Shown here: positions 5,775-12,339 of the stretch, one piece after another
Position numbering within the stretch: the stretch's first letter is position 1
Layout: each line of letters opens with the position of its first letter
The notes under the pieces: model-generated
The model's input: the letters and a program-made list of their open reading frames with translations, nothing else
Databases searched by the model: none
Told to the model about the DNA's origin: nothing
Program-made: the position numbers and the translations under genes
Source of the DNA: Ramlibacter sp.
GTDB lineage: Bacteria > Pseudomonadota > Gammaproteobacteria > Burkholderiales > Burkholderiaceae_C
Assembly (NCBI GenBank): GCA_025351615.1
Contig: JANXVP010000307.1
Span: forward strand, 1 to 12,339
DNA: 12,339 bases
Reading direction: 5' to 3'

Positions 5775-6741
5775 TTGACCTCGTCTAATCAAATCCAGCG
5801 CCCACTTGCGCAGCGGGAATTGCCTCTCGCCATCGATCCGGCGCGGCTCGACGGCCTGTCGGAGAAGCTGGTGCGCAGTCACCACCAGAACAACTACGCC
5901 GGCGCTGTCAAGCGGCTCAACGCGATCCGCGAGCAGCTTGCGGGGATCGAGTTCGCAATCGCTCCCGGCTTCCAGGTCAACGGCCTCAAGCGCGAAGAAC
6001 TGATCGCGACCAATTCCATGGTGCTGCACGAGTTGCATTTCAGCAATCTGGGTGGAGACGGAACCACGATGGTCCCTGCCATGGCGCTGGCGCTTGTGGC
6101 CAGCTTCGGCAGCGTCGGAGCGCTGGCGCGACGAATTCATCGCCATGGGCAAGGCGCTGGGCGGCGGCTCGGGCTGGGTGCTGCTTTGCTTCCAGCCGCG
6201 TGACGGGACGCTGGTCAATCAATGGGCGGCCGATCACACGCATGCCATCGCAGGCGCCGTGCCGATCCTTGCGCTCGACATGTACGAGCACGCCTACCAC
6301 ATGGACTTCGGCGCCGCGGCCGGCGCCTGGGTCGATGCGTTCATGCGCAACATCGAATGGAATGGCGTGTACGAGCGCTACCAGCAGGCGGTGCATGGGG
6401 CGAGCGAGGCATTCGCAGCCGCCCCATCGGACCTCGCCAACGTGCAGGTGCTGGACGTGCGGCGTGCCGGAGTGTTCGAGCAGGCGTCGCAGATGATTCC
6501 CGGCGCCAGCTGGCGCGATCCGGCGCAGGTCGCGACCTGGGCCGCGGACCTGCCGCAGGATCGAGAGATCGTGGTGTATTGCGTCTATGGCCACGAAGTC
6601 GGCCGCGGGACGGCATTGCGCCTGCGGGCCCAGGGCCTCAACGCGCGCTTTCTGCGCGGCGGGATCGACGGCTGGACGACAGCGGGTTTGCCGCTGGTGG
6701 AAAAGACCCTTAGCGCGGCGGCTGCCGCAAATCCAGCGTGA
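5775..6741 (+). pseudogene. Fe/Mn superoxide dismutase-rhodanese fusion, frameshifted
   Basis: If one base is removed, this encodes a 321-residue two-domain protein. The N-terminal half (about 25-205) is a Fe/Mn superoxide dismutase with metal ligands His36, His85 (VLHELHF), Asp168 and His172 (LDMYEHAYH). The C-terminal part (about 220-310) is a rhodanese domain with the active-site loop CVYGHEV (Cys269) and GGIDGW, likely for sulfur transfer. An extra G at 6117-6118 (GTCGGAGCGC where GTCGAGCGC restores the frame) shifts reading after Val114. Translation then ends at 6203 in a 142-residue product lacking two metal ligands and the rhodanese. The downstream frame is intact and conserved to its stop, so the lesion is recent or a sequencing error. 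The stop overlaps the end of the converging transglutaminase gene by 32 bases. Domain calls are secure; loss of function is not proven. Confidence 0.85.
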
Positions 6742-9700
6742 ACGGAAACTCCCGGCTGCCCGGCACGTGGATGGTCGCCGGCGGCACGTGCAGCCGGCCG
6801 GGCGTGTGGCCCATGCGGAAGAAGCGCGCCATGCGCCGGCTCTCCGCTTCGTAGGCGTTGACCGGGAAGGTGTCGTAGTTGCGCCCCCCCGGATGCGTCA
6901 CGTGGTACTGGCAGCCGCCCAGCGACTGGTTGATCCAGGTGTCCACGATGTCGAAGGTCAGCGGCGCCTGCACACCGATGGTCGGGTGCAAGGCCGACGG
7001 CGGATTCCAGGCTTTGTAGCGGACGCCCGAGACGAATTCTCCGCTGACGCCGGTTGGCTGCATCGGCAGCGCCTTGCCGTTGACCGTGACGACGTAGCGG
7101 CTGGGGTTCAGGCCCGTCACCCGCGCTTCGATGCGTTCCAGTGACGAATCGACGTAGCGCACCGTGCCGCCCGTCGAGCCTTGTTCGCCCATCACGTGCC
7201 AGGGCTCCAGCGCATTGCGCAGCGTCAGCTCGATGCCCATCGCCTGCACCGCGCCCACCAGCGGGAAGCGGAATTCGAAGTGCGGCGCGAACCAGGCATC
7301 GTCGAAGGCGTAGCCACTCTTGCGCATCTCGGCCAGCACGCCGTGGAAGTCCATCTGGACGAACGTCGGCAACAGAAAGCGGTCGTGCAGCTCGGTGCCC
7401 CAGCGGGTGGCGGGAGCGCGGTAGGGCTCCTTCCAGAAGCGGGCCACCAGCGCCCGCAGCAGCAACTGCTGCGCGATGCTCATGCGCGCATGCGGCGGCA
7501 TTTCGAAAGCGCGCAGCTCCAGCAGCCCGAGCCGGCCGGTCGCCGAATCGGGCGAATACATCTTGTCGATGCAGAACTCGCTGCGGTGCGTGTTGCCGGT
7601 GACGTCGATCAGGATGTTGCGCAGCGTCCGGTCGACCACCCACGGCGGCATTGCCTCGCCGTGGACGCGCCGGTTGCTCTCGATCTGCTGGAGCGCGATC
7701 TCCAGTTCGTACAACTGGTCGTTTCGGGCTTCGTCGACCCGCGGGGCCTGGCTGGTCGGGCCGATGAACATGCCCGAGAACAGGTACGACAGCGAAGGAT
7801 GGTTGTGCCAGTACAGCAGCAAACTCGCCAGCAACTCGGGCTTGCGCAGGAAGGGCGAGTCGTCGGGTGTCGCGCCGCCCATCACGAAGTGGTTGCCGCC
7901 CCCGGTGCCCGTGTGGCGGCCGTCGGTCATGAACTTCTCGGCCGACAGGCGCGTCTGGAATGCCGCGTTGTAGAGAAATTCGGTGTGCTCCACCAGTTCG
8001 CGCCAGTTGCCCGCCGGATGGATGTTGACCTCGATCACGCCCGGGTCGGGTGTGACCTGCAGCAACTTCAGGCGCGGGTCGCGCGGCGGCGGATAGCCTT
8101 CCAGCGTGATGCGCACATCGAGTTCCTGCGCCGTCGCCTCCACTGCGGCCAACAGCTCGAGGTAGTGCTCGACCTTCGCCAGCGGGGGCATGAAGACGTA
8201 CATCATCCCGAATTTTTCGCCTGTGGCCTCGGCCTTCGGGCCATTCGCGCGGCGCGGATCGCGCACCTCCACGACCAGCGCCGTGCGGCTGTGGCCGGCC
8301 GCGGACTTGCCGCGCACCGGGGCCTGCACGAACGTCGCGGGTTCCTTCTGTCCGGTCAACGGGGCCGGACTGTCGTAGCGCCCTTGCACGACGGTGGCTG
8401 GCGGCAGCTGGCCGCGCAGCGCCGACGGGTCCTGCTCCACCAGATACGGAAAGTCGGCCTGGCTGACCCACGGCAGCGCGTCCAGCGGCAGCCGCAGGCC
8501 CATCGGCGAGTCGCCGGGGATCAGATACATCCGCTCATCCCGCAGGAACCAGGGCCCGGTGGACCAGGCGGGCCCGGCCAGCGCCGGCTTGTCTTCGGCG
8601 TCCGACTTCAGCGGCAGCACATAGCCGACAACCGCATCGAGCTTCTGCTCGAACACGCGGCGCAGGCGCACGCGCTCCATTTCATCGTCCAGGCGCGAGT
8701 CGAACGGATCCACATTGACCGGCAGCCGGCGTTCGCGCCACAGATAGTAGAAGACGTCTTCGTAGCCGGGCTCGACGAAGCGGTCGGTGACATTCAGCCG
8801 GCGCGCCAGCGCCTCGGTGAAGCGCTTTGCGTCTTCGCTGGTGTAGTGCGATGGCTGGCGTTCATCGGCGAACAGCGCGGCGTTCTTCCAAGCGGGCTGG
8901 CCATCGGTGCGCCAGTAGATCGACAAGGCCCAGCGCGGCAACTGTTCGCCCGGATACCACTTGCCCTGGCCAAAATGAAGGAAGCCGCCCTGGCCGTATT
9001 CGGCACGCAGTTTGTGCACCAACTCGGTGGCGTAGGCGCGCTTGGTGGGGCCCAACGCGTCCGTGTTCCATTCGGCGGCGTCGCGGTCGGACACGGCGAC
9101 GAATGTCGGCTCGCCGCCCATGGTCAAACGCACGTCGCCCGCCATCAGCTGCGCGTCCACCGCTTCGCCGAGCGCCAGCACCCGCGACCACTGCGCATCG
9201 GTGTACGGCTTCGTCACGCGCGGCGATTCGTAGATCCGCGTCACCTTCATGTGGTGGCTGAATTCGACCCCGGCCTCTTCGATCAGGCCTTCGATTGGAG
9301 CCGCGCTCGATGGCGACGGCGTGCAGGCCAGCGGAATATGGCCTTCGCCGGCCAGCAGGCCCGACGTCGGATCCAGACCGACCCAGCCAGCGCCCGGCAG
9401 GAACACTTCGCACCAGGCGTGCAGGTCGGTGAAGTCGACCGTCGTCCCGCTCGGGCCGTCCAGCGCCTTCACGTCGGGCACCAGCTGGATCAGGTAGCCG
9501 GAGACGAAGCGCGCGGCCAGCCCGCAATGGCGCATCAGCTGCACCAGCAGCCAGCCCGAGTCGCGGCAGGAGCCGCTGGCATTCTTCAAGGTTTCTTCCG
9601 GGGTCTGCACGCCCGGCTCCATCCGGATCAGGTATTTCACGTCCTGCTGCACCTGCTGGTTCAGCCAGACCAGGAAGTCGATGGTGCGGCGCTCCTTGCG

Positions 9701-10105
9701 GTCGATCTTCGACAGATAGCTTTTCAGCAGGGGCGTGACGGGGTCCGTGATCAGGTAAGGCGCCAGTTCCTGCTTCTGTGCCGCGTTGTAGGCAAAGGGG
9801 AAGTTTTCGGCCTCGGGCTCGAGGAAGAAGTCGAACGGGTTGTAGACCGCCATTTCGACCACCAGATCGACCGTGACCTTGAATTCGGTGGTTTTCTCGG
9901 GGAAGACCAGCCGCGCCAGGTAGTTTGCGAATGGGTCCTGCTGCCAGTTGACGAAGTGCTGCGCCGGTTCGACCTTCAGCGAATACGAGACGATCGTGCT
10001 GCGGCAGTGGGGCGCCGGGCGCAGCCGGACCACCTGGGCGCCGAGCTTGATCGGACGGTCGTATTTATAGTGGGTGACATGGTTGAGGGCAGCGTGAATC
10101 GACAT
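6710..10105 (-). CDS. Transglutaminase-like / DUF2126 putative amidoligase fusion protein
   Basis: A 1131-residue cytoplasmic protein, a normal length for this two-part family. Residues about 3-90 are the bacterial transglutaminase-like N-terminal domain. About 140-260 is the transglutaminase core with a full triad: Cys180 (NASGSCRDSGW), His229 (DLHAWCEV) and Asp245 (GLDPTSG). From about 300 to the end lies DUF2126, a predicted amidoligase. Its typical blocks include GGGNHFVMGGATPDDSPFL (H739) and NTHRSEFCIDKMYSPDS (C845). The protein may both hydrolyse or transfer and form amide bonds; its substrate is unknown. The ATG at 10105 begins the conserved MSIHAALNHVTHYKYDRP and lacks a strong Shine-Dalgarno. 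It follows the gamma-glutamyltransferase gene by 58 bp on the same strand. The COG2308/alpha-E genes often found beside this family are not in the window. Confidence 0.92.
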   Translation of the reverse strand: MSIHAALNHVTHYKYDRPIKLGAQVVRLRPAPHCRSTIVSYSLKVEPAQHFVNWQQDPFANYLARLVFPEKTTEFKVTVDLVVEMAVYNPFDFFLEPEAENFPFAYNAAQKQELAPYLITDPVTPLLKSYLSKIDRKERRTIDFLVWLNQQVQQDVKYLIRMEPGVQTPEETLKNASGSCRDSGWLLVQLMRHCGLAARFVSGYLIQLVPDVKALDGPSGTTVDFTDLHAWCEVFLPGAGWVGLDPTSGLLAGEGHIPLACTPSPSSAAPIEGLIEEAGVEFSHHMKVTRIYESPRVTKPYTDAQWSRVLALGEAVDAQLMAGDVRLTMGGEPTFVAVSDRDAAEWNTDALGPTKRAYATELVHKLRAEYGQGGFLHFGQGKWYPGEQLPRWALSIYWRTDGQPAWKNAALFADERQPSHYTSEDAKRFTEALARRLNVTDRFVEPGYEDVFYYLWRERRLPVNVDPFDSRLDDEMERVRLRRVFEQKLDAVVGYVLPLKSDAEDKPALAGPAWSTGPWFLRDERMYLIPGDSPMGLRLPLDALPWVSQADFPYLVEQDPSALRGQLPPATVVQGRYDSPAPLTGQKEPATFVQAPVRGKSAAGHSRTALVVEVRDPRRANGPKAEATGEKFGMMYVFMPPLAKVEHYLELLAAVEATAQELDVRITLEGYPPPRDPRLKLLQVTPDPGVIEVNIHPAGNWRELVEHTEFLYNAAFQTRLSAEKFMTDGRHTGTGGGNHFVMGGATPDDSPFLRKPELLASLLLYWHNHPSLSYLFSGMFIGPTSQAPRVDEARNDQLYELEIALQQIESNRRVHGEAMPPWVVDRTLRNILIDVTGNTHRSEFCIDKMYSPDSATGRLGLLELRAFEMPPHARMSIAQQLLLRALVARFWKEPYRAPATRWGTELHDRFLLPTFVQMDFHGVLAEMRKSGYAFDDAWFAPHFEFRFPLVGAVQAMGIELTLRNALEPWHVMGEQGSTGGTVRYVDSSLERIEARVTGLNPSRYVVTVNGKALPMQPTGVSGEFVSGVRYKAWNPPSALHPTIGVQAPLTFDIVDTWINQSLGGCQYHVTHPGGRNYDTFPVNAYEAESRRMARFFRMGHTPGRLHVPPATIHVPGSREFPFTLDLRQPPR

Positions 10106-10129
10106 CGCTGAATACTAGCAAGTCCTAGG

Positions 10130-10144
10130 CCCGGCCGAGCCGGG
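10130..10144. other. GC-rich hairpin between ggt and the transglutaminase gene
   Basis: CCCGGC-cga-GCCGGG forms a perfect 6-bp stem with a 3-base loop, flanked by two copies of GTCCTAGG (10122-10129 and 10151-10158). It lies in the 58-bp gap between two minus-strand genes. It lacks a T-run, so it is a poor intrinsic terminator; it might attenuate or stabilise the transcript between the two genes. Confidence 0.3.
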
Positions 10145-10163
10145 GCGTCCGTCCTAGGGGTCT

Positions 10164-11903
10164 TCAGTAACCCAGGGCCAGGCCGTTGCGGTGGCGCGGG
10201 TCGTTGGCGCCGTAGAACTTGTTGCGGCCCTGCGGCTTGCCCTCCAGCGAGGGCGCGCCGATCAGCAAGGCAGCGGCATGGTTTGCTTGCTGCGGCGCTC
10301 CCAGCTTGTGGCCGGCGGCCTCCAGCAGCTTGCGCGTATCGGGCGACAGCGCGAAATTCTCGACGTTGGTCAGGTCGGGCAGCCACTGCTGGTGAAAGCG
10401 CGGCGCATCCACGGCTTCCTGCACGGTCATGCCGTAGTCGATGACGTTCAGCAAGGTGTGCAGCACGACGGTGATGATCTGGCTGCCGCCCGGCGTCCCC
10501 ACCACCATCACCGGGCGGTTGTCCTTGCTGACGATCGTCGGACTCATCGACGACAGGGGGCGTTTGCCAGGGGCGATCGCATTCGCTTCCCCTTGCACCA
10601 GGCCGTAGAAGTTGGGCACTCCCGGCTTGGCGGTGAAGTCGTCCATTTCGTTATTGAGCAGCATGCCGGTTCCGGCGACCGTGATCCTGGCGCCGAACGA
10701 GTCGTTCAGCGTGGTGGTGACGGCCACGGCGTTGCCCCAGCGGTCGGCGATCGAATAGTGGGTGGTGTTGGTGCCCTCGTGCGGCTCGACGCCGGGCTTG
10801 AGGTCGCTGGAGACACCTGCCCGGCCCGGATCGATCGCCGCGCGGATCTGCGCTGCGTAGGCTTTGTCCGTGAGCCGTGCAATCGGGTTCTTCACGAAGT
10901 CGGGATCCCCCAGGTAGCTGTTGCGGTCGACATAGGCATGTCGCATGGCTTCGATCTGGTAGTGCACCGATTGCGCCGAGCGGAAGCCGAGTTCCTTCAG
11001 CGGGTAGCCCTCCAGGATGTTCAGCATCTCGCAAATGACGACACCCCCCGAACTCGGGGGTGGCGCCGAGATCACGTGGTAGCCCCGGTAGTCGCACTCG
11101 ATCGGGGCCAGCTCACGCGTGCTGTACTGGTCCAGGTCGGCCTGGGTAATCAGACCGCCGCCGTTCTGGCTGGATTTCACGATGGCCGCGCCGACCCGGC
11201 CCCGGTAGAAGCCGTCGGTGCCGCGATTGCTGATCGCCCCGAGTGTGCGGGCCAGGTCCGGCTGCACCAGTTTCTCGCCGACCTGGAAGGGCTGGCCTCG
11301 GTTCAGGAAAATTCGCGCCGAGGCCGGGTCCTTGCTGAAATCCGCAGTGGCACTCCGTAAAGTATCGACGTCGCCCTGGTCCAGCGCGAAGCCTTTTTCG
11401 GCCAGCGCGATGGCCGGGCGCAACAGCGTCGCGCGATCCATCGTGCCGTACTTGCGGCGCGCGTATTCCATCCCCGACACGCTGCCGGGCACGCCGACGG
11501 CCAGGTGGCCCTTGGTGCTCAGGCCCTTGACGACGTTGCCTTGCTGGTCCAGGTACATGTTTGCGGTGGCGGCCAGCGGTGCCTTTTCGCGGAAATCCAG
11601 AAACGTCGTGCGGCCGTCTGCCAGCTGCACTGTCATGAAACCGCCGCCCGCGAGATTGCCCGCGGCTGGATACACCACGGCCAGCGCATAACCCACGGCC
11701 ACAGCGGCATCGATCGCGTTGCCACCGCGCTTGAGCACGTCGACCCCGACCCGGGTGGCCAGGTGCTGGGCGGTCACCACCATGCCGTTCTCGGCGGCGA
11801 CCGGCGCAAAGGATGCGGCCCGCAGCTGCATGTGCGCGCCCGCCAGCAGTCCCGTCCCCAGCAACGTGGCGCACAGTCTGGCCAAGGAATTCAGCTTGTT
11901 CAT
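10164..11903 (-). CDS. ggt: Gamma-glutamyltransferase precursor
   Basis: A 579-residue exported Ntn-hydrolase that cleaves gamma-glutamyl bonds of glutathione and related compounds, or transfers the glutamyl group. Residues 1 to about 30 form a signal peptide, so the enzyme is periplasmic. The proenzyme should cut itself before Thr380 (GTNT|THYS), giving large and small subunits. Other family residues are Arg105 (LDFREKAP, binds the glutamyl carboxylate), Asn400 (TTTLNDSFG), D421-D422 with the lid loop (NNEMDDFTAKPGVPNFYG), Ser451-Ser452 (PLSSMSPT) and the oxyanion glycines GTPGGSQI. The length equals typical bacterial GGT. The ATG at 11903 starts a good signal peptide, with only a weak GAGAG upstream. 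It is divergent from comEC and leads a likely unit with the amidoligase gene. Confidence 0.95.
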   Translation of the reverse strand: MNKLNSLARLCATLLGTGLLAGAHMQLRAASFAPVAAENGMVVTAQHLATRVGVDVLKRGGNAIDAAVAVGYALAVVYPAAGNLAGGGFMTVQLADGRTTFLDFREKAPLAATANMYLDQQGNVVKGLSTKGHLAVGVPGSVSGMEYARRKYGTMDRATLLRPAIALAEKGFALDQGDVDTLRSATADFSKDPASARIFLNRGQPFQVGEKLVQPDLARTLGAISNRGTDGFYRGRVGAAIVKSSQNGGGLITQADLDQYSTRELAPIECDYRGYHVISAPPPSSGGVVICEMLNILEGYPLKELGFRSAQSVHYQIEAMRHAYVDRNSYLGDPDFVKNPIARLTDKAYAAQIRAAIDPGRAGVSSDLKPGVEPHEGTNTTHYSIADRWGNAVAVTTTLNDSFGARITVAGTGMLLNNEMDDFTAKPGVPNFYGLVQGEANAIAPGKRPLSSMSPTIVSKDNRPVMVVGTPGGSQIITVVLHTLLNVIDYGMTVQEAVDAPRFHQQWLPDLTNVENFALSPDTRKLLEAAGHKLGAPQQANHAAALLIGAPSLEGKPQGRNKFYGANDPRHRNGLALGY

Positions 11904-11922
11904 CGGGAGCTCTCAGCAAATC

Positions 11923-11935
11923 GGCGCATAGCGCC
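11923..11935. promoter_or_regulatory. Short palindrome GGCGC-ata-GCGCC in the ggt/comEC divergent gap
   Basis: A perfect 5-bp inverted repeat with a 3-base centre lies 20 bases upstream of the ggt start, within the 104-bp region that separates ggt from the divergent comEC start. It could be a regulator site or part of the ggt leader. No convincing sigma70 promoter was found by eye in the gap. Confidence 0.2.
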
Positions 11936-12007
11936 ATCGTACTGAGTCCTCCGCCAGACAGAGGAGGCTGCTGTCGTCGCAGGGCGGTCTTGTGCCGTTG
12001 AACGCGG

Positions 12008-12339
12008 GTGACCGATGACCGCAATGACAGGGGCCAGGGGACGGGTTCGTGGCTGGCCTGGGCCTTGCTGGGCGTGGTCGCGGGCACGGCCTGCCAGTTG
12101 CAGCAGGCCCGGCTTTGGAGCAGCGACAGCTACCTGGTCCTGGCTGTCGTGGCTGGCGCGGTTTTGCTCTTCGCTGCCGCCCGGCGCTGGGCGCGGTACC
12201 GGGCCCTGCCAGTGCTGCTGGCAACGGCGCTGCTTGCTTTTTCCTGCGTTGGCTTGCGGGCGGTGCAGTTCGCCGGCCAGGCGATTGCGCCGGCGCTGGA
12301 AGGCCGCGACATCGCGCTGACCGGCGTCGTTGCCGCGAT
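12008..12339 (+). CDS. comEC: ComEC/Rec2-family DNA uptake channel, N-terminal fragment
   Basis: The first 110 residues of a gene that runs off the window. The frame is open from a TGA at 11999-12001 and the first start is GTG at 12008 (MTDDRND...). Three hydrophobic segments, about 15-30, 42-58 and 67-86, are followed by a polar stretch ending in ALEGRDIALTGVVAA. This order, including the conserved 'GRDIALTGVVA' strand start, matches the DUF4131 N-terminal region of ComEC/Rec2. That inner-membrane protein carries single-stranded DNA into the cytoplasm during natural transformation. The competence and metallo-beta-lactamase-like domains would lie beyond the window. There is no strong Shine-Dalgarno. 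The call rests on the N terminus only; another multi-pass protein is possible but less likely. Confidence 0.75.
   Translation, partial: MTDDRNDRGQGTGSWLAWALLGVVAGTACQLQQARLWSSDSYLVLAVVAGAVLLFAAARRWARYRALPVLLATALLAFSCVGLRAVQFAGQAIAPALEGRDIALTGVVAA

Noticed and set aside
6585..8471. Minus-strand open frame of 628 codons within the transglutaminase gene
   Set aside because: Same strand but another frame of a conserved gene; composition is Arg/Ala/Gly/Pro-rich and no family is visible.
7181..10111. Plus-strand open frame of 976 codons opposite the transglutaminase-DUF2126 gene
   Set aside because: It is the mirror of a strongly conserved real gene. The translation is rich in Arg, His, Gln and Ala with no recognisable domain, as expected from antisense frames in GC-rich DNA.
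10191..11360. Plus-strand open frame of 389 codons opposite ggt
   Set aside because: Antisense shadow of a gene with complete GGT motifs.
11944..11970. CCTCC...GGAGG inverted repeat upstream of comEC as a terminator or operator
   Set aside because: Only five paired bases around a loop of ten, with no T-run; likely chance in GC-rich DNA.

Overview
The window looks like chromosomal DNA of an aerobic, GC-rich betaproteobacterium, most likely of the order Burkholderiales. The grounds are the codon bias, a tricarboxylate (TctC/Bug) type binding protein, LigAB-type meta-cleavage of an aromatic diol, and several GTG/TTG starts. The species cannot be named from the sequence. No rRNA, tRNA, CRISPR array or insertion sequence was seen.

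Region 1 (1-715) is more AT-rich and looks foreign. It holds a small minus-strand gene for a HEPN-like protein. The gene is flanked by GCCTAAC (just after its stop) and GTTAGAC (just before its start), as expected of an integron gene cassette. Between this unit and marR is about 200 bp of short hairpins and a repeated 11-mer with no convincing gene.

Region 2 (716-4756) is a compact aromatic catabolism cluster. A divergent MarR-type regulator faces ligA-ligB-pobA-bug. The first three genes overlap by single bases and the fourth follows after 6 bp. LigAB is an extradiol ring-cleaving dioxygenase, the PobA-family protein is an FAD monooxygenase that would make its diol, and Bug is a periplasmic substrate-binding protein. 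A 17-bp palindrome in the divergent gap is a plausible MarR operator. The monooxygenase aligns without gaps to p-hydroxybenzoate hydroxylase, but the three residues of that enzyme's phenol-deprotonating relay (His72, Tyr201, Tyr385) are Gln, Trp and Phe. Together with pocket changes in LigA and LigB, this suggests the operon handles a substrate other than ordinary 4-hydroxybenzoate/protocatechuate. This is the most interesting signal in the window.

Region 3 (4777-6741) has a minus-strand pair (a DUF4345 membrane protein and a cupin) and, divergent from it, a Fe/Mn superoxide dismutase-rhodanese fusion broken by a one-base insertion near 6117.

Region 4 (6710-11903, minus strand) is gamma-glutamyltransferase followed by a very large transglutaminase-DUF2126 (putative amidoligase) protein. 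Both act, or are predicted to act, on amide bonds and may be co-transcribed. Region 5 (12008-end, plus strand) is the start of a ComEC/Rec2 DNA-uptake channel gene cut off by the window edge.
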